A model generated the notes under the pieces. The model did not search any database. It was not told the DNA's origin and saw only the letters and a program-made list of their open reading frames with translations. Below, piece after piece: positions 23,206-36,264 of a stretch of DNA of 64,000 bases. The stretch is from Sisyra terminalis (taxonomy: Eukaryota; Arthropoda; Insecta; Neuroptera; Sisyridae): contig OY292276.1 of the NCBI GenBank assembly GCA_958496175.1, positions 58,355,080 through 58,419,079 on the forward strand, given 5' to 3'. A program made the position numbers and the translations under genes. Position 1 is the first letter of the stretch; each line of letters starts with the position of its first letter.

Positions 23206-24267
23206 ACGTTTTAGTAGGTAGCTGTGAAAAAATCAAAGCTCACTTGATTAAACAAATGAAAATAAATTTATTTTCGTATACGATTAATTTTTAACCGGAA
23301 AAAAATCAGATGACGTCACAAAACAATAAACTAACCATTTCATTTTTTTTTTATGGGCGACAATGAAAACTTATACGACCAATATTTTCTTATTATGCGT
23401 GGAAAGTGTGAGCTTATTTTCGAGCACGAGAGCTTCTAAATGGGCCATAAATGTAACATAAATGGGGGATGAAAACCGCCCTCGTAACCTCTAAATAATA
23501 TGTCACCAGATTAACAAAGCCCACACCATACAACCCCCAACCAACTTCAGTGGTACCATCAATTTCGTTTACAGTTTCGCACGAAAAATTTAGCTACGTC
23601 TATCTCACTTTCGCCTCCACTTCATACATGATGATGAGACTGGATGGGGGTTGATATGTTCAACCCCAAAAATGATCCCTTATTTATTTTAATTGACTGG
23701 GCCAATTAGTTGGCAAAATAAAAACAGTTGAATGTCTCAACAATGAGCTTATGACGACTTAACGACTCAACTTATTAAATCGAAACCAAGAAAAAAAGTT
23801 TTACGACACTTCAATTATAATTTTTTTTTTTTAATTTTCTGGGTGACTAATTATTGTTAAATCAGGCGAGGACTAGAAGAAAATAACTTTTTAAAGGTCG
23901 CAGTTGGCTAATTTTTAAGTTGAATTTTTCATGGCTACCTATTATAACGAAAAATAAATTAATAAAAGAAAAAACTTTTTTTTATAAGTATAAGGTTTCT
24001 TGTACAGCAAATTCATTTTTTATCAATATTTCTATTTCTTTTACTCCACCTATTTCTATCTTTTAATTTTCCACGCCATTTTAGTATGCTTTTCATACTC
24101 CTTAAGCCCAAAAAACAAATGAAAAGCGTCTTGAATTATAAAAATCGTCATTTTCATGATTAAAAGTAAACCATATTTAACATTTTCCAATAACAACCAT
24201 TAAATGTTGATAAAAAAAATCGAAATCAAAACCTAATTCATACTTAACGAGATTGGATGATATTATG
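23206..24267. other. Repeat-poor island, no gene seen
   Basis: Moderately GC-rich around 23460-23680 with no reading frame of interest. Could be regulatory, but the sequence does not say. Confidence 0.35.
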
Positions 24268-24275
24268 GGCTAGGA

Positions 24276-24479
24276 CAGCGGTTCCTAACCTTTTTCAGCC
24301 ACGGACCCCCAAGAAAATCAAGCATAATGCCAACGACCCCTGAGTGAAAAAAAGGTGCAATTTTCGGACAATATTATATTTGAGTATTCCTTCATTAAAT
24401 TAAAAAAACAAAAAACATACTTTTTCAAATGAGACCGCGGACCCCCAGGGGTCCGTAGATCACCGGTTAGGAAACAATG
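24276..24479. mobile_element. hAT-type MITE, CAGCGGTTCC family, perfect 8-bp duplication
   Basis: 204 bp, starts CAGCGGTTCCTAACC, ends GGTTAGGAAACAATG, flanked by GGCTAGGA at 24268-24275 and 24480-24487. The termini fit the hAT consensus CAGNGGTTC. The right part holds an inverted pair of GACCCC-like words. Confidence 0.92.
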
Positions 24480-24499
24480 GGCTAGGAGATGAAAAAATA

Positions 24500-25088
24500 G
24501 TGACTTGATTGCAGTCCAATTTATGTAGTATAATTTAATATAATAATATATAAAAATCACACCACCAACATAAATTTGAACAGAAGTTCAAACAAAAATA
24601 TTTGTGACGTATTGCAAGATACGTATTTCGATTGCCAAGCAATCTTCCTCAGTGGTCATCAAGTAGTTTGGATCACTCCGTGGAAGATTGCTTGGCTATA
24701 AAGATGAGAAAAAACTGTTAGACTGTTTTTTTATGATCTATGATTTGTTAGATTCGTCTTCGCCCAAAAGAAACTATTAAAATATCTGGAAAATTATGAT
24801 TAAAATGCGTTTTTAAATAAATAAAGTTGTTGAATCATCACAAAGCACTTACGGAGTGATCCAAACTACTTGATGACCACTGAGGAAGATTGCTTGGCAA
24901 TCGAAATACGTATCTGGGCAATACGTCATGTTATTTTTGTTTGAACTTCTGTTCAAATTTATGTTTATGGTATGATTTTCATATATTATTATATTAAATT
25001 ATACTACATAAATTGGACCGCAATGTATTTTATATATTGTATACACAGTATAACTGTTCAAAGTGAGCGAAAAAATCTTATTTTGATA
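24500..25088. mobile_element. Inverted-repeat element, F family, long form
   Basis: A large palindrome: the left half to about 24690 and the right half from about 24845 are inverted copies, including GGATCACTCCG / CGGAGTGATCC. It ends with CAATGTATTTTATATATTG and ATACACAG (25048), then the 40-bp tail shared with the short form. Confidence 0.75.
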
Positions 25089-26534
25089 GTGATTTGAAAT
25101 TTATGAATCATTCTTTTGTAGGTACTTGTCTATTTATTTTTTTTACCTCAAAAAAAAAAGCTTCATTTCAAAACGGTTTCCTCTTAAAACATTGGGGGGA
25201 AAATTTTTTGGTCGAAGTATTTCTTTTATCGAAAAACAGGGTTCCTTCTGACACATATAAATCTCCTACTGCAGATCCCTCAGTTTATATTGGCATCACG
25301 ATTCACAGTTTGAGAAACTCTGGTTTAATTTTTTTTTTCAAAATTTAAATATCCAGTCCAAAGACTCCCTTATTACTATAAAGCTCATCTTAATCTAGCG
25401 AATTTTAAATTTACACTTGAAGACCAAGCAGAAAGCTTGCAACAATTTCATTGGTTGTTTTGAGGCTTTGAAAAGCTTTTAAATTCGGACCAGAGCTTTG
25501 TGCATAATTGATGCGAATGTTTATTACTCAAAATCGAGAAAACTCACACTGATAAAGCTCCCATTGAATTATTTATCAAAATAATTATCAAAACGAAAAT
25601 CTTACGAAATTAAATTTCGAATTCAACACGACGGCTTTTGTTTACGAAAAGTCTGCGCCTTTTTGGTTTCGGGGGGTGAGCGTGGAAAAACCGGGGGGTT
25701 GGGGGAAGGGAATGAAAATGGTCCGTTCGTACCTACCTATGTTTATTATTATTATATTATGAATTTGATTGGCGAATTTTCCGAACGGAAAAATAAATAT
25801 TTTTGATAGAATAATTCAGTCGTGAACTTTTCATTCTCGTCGAATTTTCTTTTCATTTTCTTTTCAAATCAAATGGCAAGTTGTCCGCGTGGAAAATTCA
25901 ATATGTTGGCTATCTATATCTCTATATTACATTATCTACCTATATAGATTTCGCATTCCGACATTCGTGCCTTATCTATCGTATGCGATGCTGTACAATC
26001 ACATCTCACTTGCTTGATACAGGGAATCGAAGCAATTTTCGGTAATATAATATATATGATTTTATTTATTGGAGATTTTTTCCGGGGACGCGTTTTTTTT
26101 TATTAAAACTAAATTGGAATTTAACACTGTCTTTGTGTCATCACGTTTCTCTCAACAATGCAATGATTAATCGACTTTTTTCCAATAGAGCTTTTTTTAA
26201 TTTGCTCGAAAATAATTTGGCAAAAGTTTTGTTGACAACATTTCGATCGATTGTTGTTTGTTATTAAGCTGGAAAATATGCCGGACCTGTATGGGGGATG
26301 CCAAATGTAATCAGTGGTTTCGTAAAAGCTTGTCAACTGTAAAAGGTACCACCACAAAATGTTTGTGTACAATCAAAAGCACAACTTTGATTTAGTTAGC
26401 CTAGAGGGTATTTTCGATTTACGAAGGTGAAATTCCCATTTTCTTGATTCTCGCATTAAATGATTACTTGGGAATAAAATAATAAGTCCCTTACGATTAA
26501 CTGGTCGATTATTACCCTAAAGCATTCCAGTTGT
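25089..26534. other. Repeat-poor island, no gene seen
   Basis: Unique-looking DNA with AAAGCTC/GAGCTTT at 25380, 25493, 25554 and 26188 and a G-rich patch at 25670-25715. No exon recognised. Confidence 0.35.
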
Positions 26535-27258
26535 TTAAGGGTGGATCACCGTCAGAAAAAAAAAAAAATCGATTTTTTTTTTCCATAAATGTCTTCTTAT
26601 AACATTCAAGAATAACGTGTTAAAAGTCCTGGAATAGCTGACTAATGTATTTTCACTGATAAAAATTGAATAAATTGATAATAATATAAAAAAATATCTT
26701 AAAAAAACTTTAAATGCGATTTTCTCGAAATCAACTTTTTAAAACTGGGAGACAAGATTTCTCCGAAACTATCCGACGGATTAACTTGAAACTGGAAAGT
26801 GTTATAGTTCAACACGTCTTCTTGGTACTGAACTTCTGAAATTGGCCAAACCTCCCCCCCCTCAAAGTGGGAGAGGAGGAAAGGTCCAAAAAAAGGTCGT
26901 TTTTTTAAACTTTTTTTCAAAGTCGCGCCATTTTGTGAATTTTCAACTTTTTTTTGGATTTTCGGGGTTCAGTACCAAGAAGACGCATTACCAAAACCTA
27001 CATTCTTTGGAAAATCATGATCCGACTTTCGGTTTCCGAGAAAACTTGTCTCCCGTTTGCCTCCTCATTTTTGAGGAGCCTTTTTCAAAGCGCTGTAAAA
27101 GAGGGAGGGGGGACATATCGGGGCAAATAAAAAAAAAAAGTAGTTCAAAACTTCAACTTTTACATGCCGAAGACCGTTTTTTTATATCTCTAAAAAAAAA
27201 TGGCAGCAGTTTTAAAAAAGTCATTTTTTTTTACGTTCTGACTGTGATCCACCCTTAA
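26535..27258. mobile_element. Foldback element with TTAA at both ends
   Basis: The left end is TTAAGGGTGGATCACCG and the right end GTGATCCACCCTTAA, so the target could be TTAA, as in piggyBac- or Kolobok-type insertions. Inner inverted repeats include CTTCTTGGTACTGAAC (about 26817) and GTTCAGTACCAAGAAG (about 26968). The 138-codon open frame inside is a by-product of the arms. Confidence 0.75.
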
Positions 27259-27429
27259 GTCTTTTTTTTCGTTTTAAATATTGTATATTTATTAGTTGAA
27301 CCCGGCAGGCGTTGTCCTGTCAGCCTATGGTTGCAAATAAATTAATTGATTTAGGAAAAAAAGGCTTGTGAATTATTAGAATCACCTCCCTTATCAATCC
27401 GCAGCATCCCTCACTGTACCAATTATAAC

Positions 27430-27596
27430 TTACCTTTAAGATATACAAATTAAATTTTTCTCACGTTATTTCCATAAGAAACTGAAGTTGGAAAGCGGAC
27501 TATCTTAAAGTTAATATTAAGAGCTCAAATTTTCAGGCAACTTTGAGTTCCTGGGAGCAAAGAAATTTGAAAACATCCGTATTAAGGACCACCCTA
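27430..27596. mobile_element. TAGGGTGGTCC foldback, right-end fragment
   Basis: It ends GGACCACCCTA at 27596, with TAATATTAAGAGCTCAAA and CTGGGAGCAAAGAAA inside. The left arm is missing. Same family as 30100-31016. Confidence 0.7.
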
Positions 27597-29207
27597 TTAT
27601 ACTCTTTATAATAACCAAAGTGGTGAAAACTAATTTATTAAAAAATGTTTACAATTTATCTAAATTTAGTACAGAGAATATGAGATATAACTTCTAAAGT
27701 GGCTCGCGGAATTATGATGCATTTCCGAAGTGGCCTGCAAATTCATTTGGGTTGGCCTCCCCTGATTTCAATTATACTGATTTTTCGATATCTTAAAAAA
27801 GAACATAGATATTTAATTAAAGGGTCCAATTTGTATTTAATTAATGGGTGTCCATTTAATTATATTAATCGGGCTTCTTCAGAATGCTACATTTATTATT
27901 AATAATTAAACGTAAATAGGCAATCTTTTCTTCTGAAGAAAAATTAGTTGAACTTGATTACAAAATTTCTATCAAATCAGTAAAGCTGTCTTTAGATTGG
28001 AACCATAAGTGAAATCAGAATAAAATATTGGTACAACTATTTAGATTAGATCATTCTGTGACCTTTTTTAATTTTTTTTTCTGGTATAACTCTAAGATGT
28101 ACCTGAAAACAAAATATTATCGAAAACGAAAAATCTGTTCTTGAATTGTACGATAGAATTCAGGTAGACAAAAATGTAAATTTTATCAACTTTTGTGTCA
28201 TAATGATCGAGATTATGAGCAAAACAAGTTGAATTCCAAAATGGTGTGAAATTGCAAAAGAATTTTACCTGCTCTCAAATGGTGATAAAATGTTTACGAA
28301 ATAATGGCTGGTACAAAGGTGAGATTTTTGGATTTGGAAACAGGTGTTAATGTATTTATAATTGACAACAAATAATAAATACCTGAAACTGGTTCCAAAT
28401 TCCTGAACTGCATATTTAAAGCTGCCATTCTCTTTTACACATTTTGTGGCCTCCAAGCTTTTACTATGTTATTTCATATCAACAGTGTAACGTACGATTG
28501 TTTGGATTCCACTCAAGCTTATGTCTACTTAGCGTGTGGAATCCATATTGACAAAAGCCATAACAAAAATAATACTACTCCAATTTTAATTTTATCTCTT
28601 ATTAGTTATTAGATTATTTAAAATAATTATAATAAATTCAAGTTTATATTTGGCCTACACGTTTAAATTTAAATCTTAAAAACCTGTCAAGATAAAATCA
28701 GTTCTTTGTAATTCGATTATATATTTGTGAACGCAGTTTTAAGTTAATAATTATTCAATTATCGAAGCGAATATATCAACAAAATGAAGAATATAATTTT
28801 TATAGTCATATACTTGTATTTTTCGTATATATACGATTTAATAATATTTTTAATGCTCTTAGAAACAAACCAATTTTCAAATTTCAGTTCATAGTTTCAT
28901 TAAATTCTTTTGTGTATTAATAAATACATTTAAAAAATAAAGTGTTTCACAAATTACCTGTGTTACAATTGATATGTATTTGGTTATGTTATATGCAAAT
29001 ATTTTTTTATATAGTATTTGGGACCTGGTGAACTTCATATCACCTATAATTGAATTACGAAATTTAATTGATATTGATAATATTGCTACATTTTTAATTA
29101 TTAAATTACTAACAATATTTATTAACAATTAACTTAATATGCAGTGTATTTTACTTATTGAGATTTACATCTATAAAAACATTAAATATGTTAAGGCTCA
29201 TATGCAT
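27597..29207. other. AT-rich filler, no gene seen
   Basis: Very AT-rich DNA with short open frames only. Nothing recognised. Confidence 0.4.
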
Positions 29208-29330
29208 TAGAATGGTCCTTAATAAGGATATTTTTGAATTTCTTTGCTCCCAGAGGCTCAAATGCTTTCAAATTGATAAAAAAAATCCCTGAAAATTTGA
29301 GCTTTGAAATTTGAGTATTTATTAATAGAT
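29208..29330. mobile_element. TAGGGTGGTCC foldback, left-end fragment
   Basis: It begins TAGAATGGTCCTTAATAAGG and contains TTTCTTTGCTCCCAG, the inverted counterpart of the words at 27430-27596. The remainder of the element is missing. Confidence 0.65.
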
Positions 29331-30099
29331 TAAGTCCTAAACATGATTTCAACCAAAAAATTCGTCACCGTGGGGCACTGCCTATCTCTTCCCCAATCGA
29401 ATTTTCCAAAAAAAAAAAAAATCATTTTAACTTTTGAACTGAACTTGAAATCGATAAAATAGTAATAACCAAAATAAAAGATGAGGAAATTTCCAATATA
29501 AAAGTATTTTTCATAATTTCCTGTAGGTGCCATAGTTTACGAAAAAATGACATTTGGAAAAATTTACATTGTCCTACATCACCGTTGATATTTTCGAAAA
29601 TAATGGGAATTTTTAGGAAATATCAGAAACTAAATAATTTATTTATTTGTCAGCTAAATTTGGTATCTCGGCAAGTTCCGAAAGTTACAAAATTTTTAGC
29701 AACTTTTCGTTTTAAATATTGAAGAATTCAACTCTTATTTATGAAGAAAACTTCGTTAAATGTAAACTTATTATCAAAAATTGAATACGAGATGAAATAT
29801 ATTTCTGTAAATATTGAATTTTTAATCAGTAACAATTAGAGATTTACTAGAGATCTAGTAATTTTTAGTATGGGCTATTATAGTTGAATTCTTTTGATAA
29901 AAAATCATCAATATTTTCAATACATATTAATATATTATCAAGAACTAAAAAGTCGATGATAAATAGTAATTTTTTTTACTTTTCAGAGAAAATATTCTAA
30001 AAAGCTCTACATTTATAGTGATCTCGAGTACAAAGGAATAATTATTAAAAAATATATAATTTGATAGTTAATTTTTAATGTTCAATAAGTGCAGAATAT

Positions 30100-31016
30100 G
30101 CTGGTGGTTCTTAATAGGGATGTTTTCGAATTTCTTTGCTCCCAGGGCTCAAATGCTTCCAAATTAATAAAAAAAAATCCCTAAAAATTAGAGTTCTTAT
30201 TATTAACTTTAAGATAGTCCACTTTCCAATTTAAGTTTCTTATGGAAATAACTTGGAAAAAATTTAATTTGTTCTTTCGGATTCCATAACTCAGCGACAA
30301 ATAAATCGAATGTAAACAAATTGCATTATGTTTATTGTAAATTTAACGCTCTTCAAAAAAGATCTCTTATAATTTTTCGCTAAATCTATTGGCTTAAGAG
30401 TTATTCGAGCTCAAAGTTTAATTATTATATAATTTTTAATATTGTCAACTATAAGTATTAAGTAAATACTTATTTTTACAAAATATATCAAATTTCTTAT
30501 GCAAAATTTGAAATTATGACCAAAAGAAAGTAAATACAATATTATTCTTGTGATTTTTTACGACATAGCTGTAGTAGTTCATCCTTCATTGTCATCAGAT
30601 TCAATATTAGCTATGTAACCAACTTTACCATCTTTTCATTGTTCCGTGAAGAAATGCATTATATTTTCATTGACCATTAGAGCCGCATTCTTAGGCTAAT
30701 AGATAAGCCAATAACTCTTAAGCCAATAGATTTAGCGAAAAATCATAAGAGCTCTTTTTTGTAGAGCGTTAAATTTACAACAAAAATAACACAATTTGTT
30801 TACTTTCGATTTATTTATCGCTGAGTTATGGAATTCCAAAGAACAAATAAATTTTTCCTACGTTATTTCCATAAGAAACTTAAGTTGGAAAGCAGACTAT
30901 CTTAAAGTTAATATTAAGAGCTCAAATTTTCAGGGAATTTTTATTTATCAATTTGGAAGCATTTGTGCTCCTAGGAGCAAAGAAATTCAAAAACACTCCT
31001 ATTAAGGACCACCCTA
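30100..31016. mobile_element. TAGGGTGGTCC foldback, complete copy
   Basis: The left end near 30100 (GGTGGTTCTTAATAGGG) and right end TAAGGACCACCCTA (31016) have arms of over 200 bp, sharing TTTGCTCCCAGG and TTTCTTATGGAAATAA with their inverted copies. About 300 bp of unpaired DNA lies in the middle. No target duplication recognised. Confidence 0.75.
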
Positions 31017-31781
31017 ATACGCATACAAAAAAATCCTTAATTTCTCACCTATGCATGAGCTTAAAGTCATATATAGATATTTCTTAATATATTTTTGTTA
31101 TTGTTTATTTGTGACCCTCGAAATTGTATTATTCTTTTGGCCAATTCAATCCTAAATGCCCTATTAATCAGGGACTGGAAGCTAACTGGGAATGTTCCTG
31201 TTTTCTTCAGAACTTCCTTAAATATAATATTCGTTTTATACGCCAAATGACGTCATTTGAAAACAACTGCTAAATTTTTGAATATTGGCCAAGGAGCTTT
31301 TAGAATAATTTCCTTTCTTATATACTAAGGAGCACAATGGATCTGGTGGTAGGACCAATTGTTGCAATTTTACTTTTTCACCAGCACAACATAACCCAGT
31401 AGATTCACCGCTGTATTTTATCGCCTTAAAATATTGACAAATGAATGTCATTTCCCCAATTGTTACAGATTACAATAAATATTAAGTAAAATATGTAAAT
31501 ATTAGTAAATGGCAGTACTTTTGCAAAATCACAAAGCAAAGAAATGATATATTTTTTTCTTGTCAAATTTTTTTGGGTGTCAACACCTACTCTGCCTATT
31601 TGGCCTATTTGACAGATGTTAACAGTTAAGTAGGAAAAAATTTGTCGTTTTTACGATTTTCTTTACAACTTTTTCCTATTTTCTCACCTTTTAAACTTTC
31701 TTTTGCCTTCTACAAATAATTCAACTCCAGAATTAGCAAAATTGGTTCAGCCATTATCAAGTTTTTGCGAGACCCACATAT

Positions 31782-32449
31782 CTCAATTCATTTTTATATA
31801 ATAGAATATATTTGAAGGTCTATACGGAATTTATCTGAGATTTTTTTTCCAAGTACAGAGATATAATATTTTTCAATTAATATTTTGATATTTTTCATAC
31901 CAAAAACCAGAAATTTTGATTGAGGAACCTTCGATATATAAACATAGAATTACAAACATCACACACGTATTGATTCATACTTTTAAAAGCCATAAAGCAT
32001 TTAAGGATAAGCTAAAATGGCCTTTTATTATATACAAATATAGAAATCCGACTATCTCTAAATTTAGTGGAGATAAAAGGGAAAACTATTAAGTTAATAT
32101 TAAAAGCTCAAACTTTTTAATTCATTTTTATATAGTAGATATATTTAAAGGTCTATATAGACTTTATCTGAGAATTTTTTGAAAATCATTAGTCCAAGTA
32201 TAGAGGTGTAATATTTTTTTATTATTATTTTGATATTTTTCACACCAAAAACCAGAAAGTTTAATTGAGGAAGCTCTGATATATAAACAAAAGATTACAA
32301 ACATCACACACACGTATTGATTCATACTTTTATAAGGCAGTTAAGGTGAAGCTAAAATAATCTTTTATCATTGAAATATGGAAATTCGAATATCTAAAAA
32401 TTTAGTGGAGGTTATTGCGAAAACTATTGAATTAATATTAAAAGCTCAA
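31782..32449. repeat. Tandem duplication of about 330 bp
   Basis: 31782-32105 and 32115-32449 align throughout: TTCATTTTTATATA, AAGGTCTATA, ACCAGAAA and ACGTATTGATTCATAC all occur in order in both. The first copy starts at the Helitron-like 5' end. Confidence 0.75.
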
Positions 32450-34098
32450 TCAAAAGCTTTCGTAAATAAAGACATAACAAAAAATCAAATACAAGGAACA
32501 GAAATTTAACGCGTTGGTCAAAAATTATAAAAAAAAACTTGGGTTAAATCATCTACCCTTCACCGTCATCATTTTGGCGTCGAGCTTTTCAAACAAAACA
32601 ACAACGCTAAAGCTCTTTGCCGTATGAAATGCAATTTTTTGTCAGCTGCCTCTTTGATCCCAACCAAATATGCGACAAATTCACAAACCCAGTCCCTCCA
32701 CCGCATCCTTTCATCATAGCACATCAAATTCCCGTTTTGTTTTTATAGTTTCCCTGAAATGACAAGTGACTTTCGAATCACAACGCAACTTTTCCTCCAA
32801 AATATGAAAAATTAATCGCAAGTTCAACAGCTGGTCGTAAAAAAAAAACTTCCACTAAAAACAAAGGAAACACTATTAAATATCGTTCATTTGTTATTTA
32901 TAGACCATCATTTGTTTTTAATGTTTTAATATTAAAAAAAAAAACAAACGCCAAACGATCAAACAATGTAATTATTCTGAAGCACGTTTTCTAGTTTATT
33001 AAAACGCAACGATCAATAATAATGCTCTTTTATTTTTTTATTTTTTACTTTACACATTTTTTTTCGCTCTTTAGAAAAATTCATTTTAAATTCTCATACG
33101 CTTTTTCGATAAACACATTATCAACGGGCTCGTGTAGTGGGAATACGATAAAGCTCCATTTTGTCGTGATGAACACGAAATGTAATAATAAGCAACTTAT
33201 TAAAAAGCTCTCGACAAATGATTTAATCTAACCGAAAACAAATGAGATTCACCATTTTTTTTTATTCTTTTTCGATTCGTTATTGTGTTTGTTCAACAAT
33301 CAAAACAATTGAATTGAAAGCTCTGAAAGCGATAATCGTTTATTTTCACAGCCAACTAAGTTTGAATTTCCAATAACGAATTCATCAATGGCTGGCTTGT
33401 ATACAAAGAAAATGCGTCATTTCATTTTTTTTTCTTTTATTATTTATATATTAATTAGTGTAGAAAAAGTGTTGAATAAAAATGTGTCATTATCGATGGA
33501 GCTTTTTAATTTGCTAGTGCTTGTTGCGTTCCTATTAATTCACCTACAACCCCAATTTTTTTTTGTCGTGCCATGTTGATTATAATATACATGTAACAAG
33601 CACAAAGGATGGGTGTTAATGTCACATGAGAGCTTTATTTTCAAAGAAATTCCCCGCCTCCCTTTTCCACACCTCCGCACGGTATTTACTTTATATGCAT
33701 GGGAATGCATCGGTTTAAAGCAGGCACGATGTTTTAACGCTGCAAAAAAGCTCGAAGGTGGCAAAAGCTTTTAGTTTTGTTGGAAACAAAAAGAGAGGTT
33801 ATGTTATTGTTTGCTCGTTTGTTTTAATTAAAAAGTGGCACACTAATTTAGTGTGATATCAAGAGGTGGAGGAGAAACCGAGCTTTTCTGTGTTTTACAG
33901 CTTTGGGGTAGTGTTGTTATTGGAGTAGTTGGAGGAAAGTTGTGGATGGAGGGTTGTAGTGATTTGAAAGCTTTCGGTGGCGGCCAAATGGGACCTGTTG
34001 TTTTTTGGGGGTTGTGGTTGTTAAATTTTATGTATTTTTATTTTAGTGTATAAAATTTTTTCCGTATATATTAGAAGTTTTACTATTAAATATTGAAA
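32450..34098. other. Repeat-poor island with dense GAGCTTT/AAAGCTC heptamers
   Basis: No exon recognised. Heptamer copies at 32582, 32609, 33150, 33204, 33317, 33499, 33629, 33747 and 33880, seven of them within about 740 bp. See findings. Confidence 0.5.
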
Positions 34099-35062
34099 GA
34101 AAGGAGATAGGACGATAAGTATAGTGAATCGGCCCCAGAAGGGTATTTGGTTCATAATTTCAGAGTATGTTGGTACTATTAAGATACATTAATTCGGAAA
34201 GTTTCAGATCACTTTGTATTACCGTTTCATCAAAAATCGAAAAAAGCTGGAAATCAGAAATAATTTTTTTTCTCAGAAACTTATGAATCGATTTATTTGA
34301 ATTTTAGATATGTTATAAGGGATGATGATAGCTTCTAGAAAAAAAAAATAAGAGCTTTATTGGTTTATAAGATCTGTAAAAAAAGAGAGATTTTTCTTTT
34401 AATTTGAATTTTTAACCATGTTACAATTTTGGTATAATTACGAAACAATTTTTTTCGAATTCCCCATTCAATTTCCTTTAAATTTATGTGTTTTTTAAAT
34501 TTTAAAAAACGGTACGCCACATTGAAAATCATTAAAAACCGATTTTTTTACAGAAAAATCCATTCAGGCAATAAGCAGAAACGAAGCCTACTCGATTGCT
34601 ATACGAGTGCTAATAATAGAAATTATTAAAAACAACAATAAGAAAACAATTGTTTCCTATTAAAATGAATTCAATCGTTAATATAAAAATTATTTGGCAC
34701 TATTATGATTAATTCAGCGACAATTGTTATCTTATGGACTACGATTGCTGATCGGTGATATTACAAATTGCAATCTTAAATGCATAGCAATCTTATTATA
34801 TAAGATAACACTTGATGCTGAATTGATTATAATAGTACCAAATAATTTTCATATTAACAATTGAATTCATTTAATAGGAAACAATTGTTTTCGTATTATT
34901 GTTTTTAATATTTTCAATTATTTGCACTCGTTAGCAATCGAGTAGGCTTCGTTTCTGCTAATTGCCTGAATGGATTTTTATGTAAAAAAATTGGTTTTTA
35001 ATTTTTTTCATTATGACGTACCGTTTTTTTAAATTTAAAACACATAATTTTAAAGGAAATTG
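34099..35062. mobile_element. Foldback element, B family, copy 2 (right end missing)
   Basis: The left end GGAGATAGGACGATAAG is followed by long inverted arms around a loop at about 34700-34800. The loop is itself an inverted repeat (CACTATTATGATTAATTCAG / CTGAATTGATTATAATAGT). The right arm stops at 35062, where unit C begins. Confidence 0.75.
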
Positions 35063-36264
35063 AAAATGGTTTTCAATATTTGGATTACGATTTTGAAGCG
35101 CCGAAAATTATTTTCGGTAATTTAAAGTATTTTTGTGTTTTATTTTGTCAACTGAAATGTTCATTGTTGTATTGGAATTGTTGCGGTTTATGGCTTCCTT
35201 GGAAATAATACCGAAAGTCTGAGCTTTGAAAGCTCTTGATTTATTTTGTAGACAAGTGTTGCTAAAATTTAATGTGTAGTTGGCTGTGAAAAGCTGGTCT
35301 ATTAGATGGCTATGGAAATGAACTTTTGAGTTTGCGTAGACCATGTTTTGTGTTGATGTTTTCAAAACCTACTTGATTTTCAGTCCCTTATTGTTTTTTA
35401 TTTGTAAATTAGTGATATGACTTATCTTTATCTTGGCTTTATCTATGGCTTTTCTTTATCAAAGGACATAGGACGATTAACATAGTGAATCGACCCCAAA
35501 AGGGTATTTGGTTCAAAATTTCAGGGTATGTTGGTACTATTAAGATACATTAATTCGGCAAGTTTCAGGTCCCTACGTATTACCGTTTCCTCAAAAATCG
35601 AAAAAAGCTGGAAATCAGAAAAAAATAATTTACTCAGAAACTTGGGAATTGATTTATTTGAATTTTGGATAACGATTAATTATTATTATCGATTGACTTC
35701 ATTTAATAAAAAACAACATTCTTCATATTATTGTTTTTAATATTTTCTGTTACTTGTACTCGTATAGTAATCAAATAAGCTCTGTTTCTGTTTATTACAT
35801 TAATGGATTTTTGCGTGAAAAATCGGTTTTTAGTTTTTTTCAATATGGTGACCGTTTTTTAAAATTTAAAAAACACATAAATTTAAAGGAAATTGGATGG
35901 GGAATTCGAAAAAAAAGTTTCGTAATTGTACCAAAATTGTATCATGGTTAAAATTTCAAATTAAAAGAAAAAACTCTCTTTTTTCAAGGATCTTATAAAC
36001 CGATAAAGCTCATAATTTTTACTATAGAAACTACCATCAGCCCCTATAACATATCTAAAATTCAAATTAATCGATTCACAAGTTTCTAAGAATTTTTTTT
36101 TTCTGATTTCCAGTTTTTTTTTATTTTTGAAGGAACGGTAATACATAGGGATCTGAAACTTGCCGAATTATTGGATCTTAATAGTACCAACATATCCTGA
36201 AATTATGAACCAAATACCCTTCTAAGGCCGATTAACTATACCTACTTATCATCATATGTCCTTT
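35063..36264. repeat. Segmental duplicate 2 (unit C plus foldback B3)
   Basis: Unit C at 35063-35424 and foldback B3 at 35460-36264 (ends AAAGGACATAGGACG and TCATCATATGTCCTTT), in the same order as 7283-8891 but without the 417-bp palindromic MITE. B3 arms are inverted copies of over 300 bp. Confidence 0.82.

Larger units (their letters stand above)
27292..31805 (-). mobile_element. Helitron-like element, CTAA 3' end, carrying nested elements
   Basis: Read on the minus strand, the 3' end is CAGGACAACGCCTG (a perfect 4-bp hairpin), then GCCGGGTTCAACTAA followed by T: the hairpin-CTRR-T layout of Helitrons. A matching 5' end, TCTATTATATAAAAATGA, lies at 31805. The body contains TAG-ended foldback pieces. 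That the two ends belong to one insertion is inference; the base before the 5' TC is T, not the expected A. Confidence 0.4.

Noticed and set aside
26842..27258. 138-codon open frame on the + strand, the longest outside the two genes apart from exon 1 of the GTPase
   Set aside because: It lies entirely inside the TTAA foldback and is composed of arm sequence with Lys/Phe homopolymers. No domain.
35108..35365. Minus-strand frame repeated at 7145-7384, suggesting a gene family
   Set aside because: Both belong to duplicated unit C; the frames differ in length and carry no domain.
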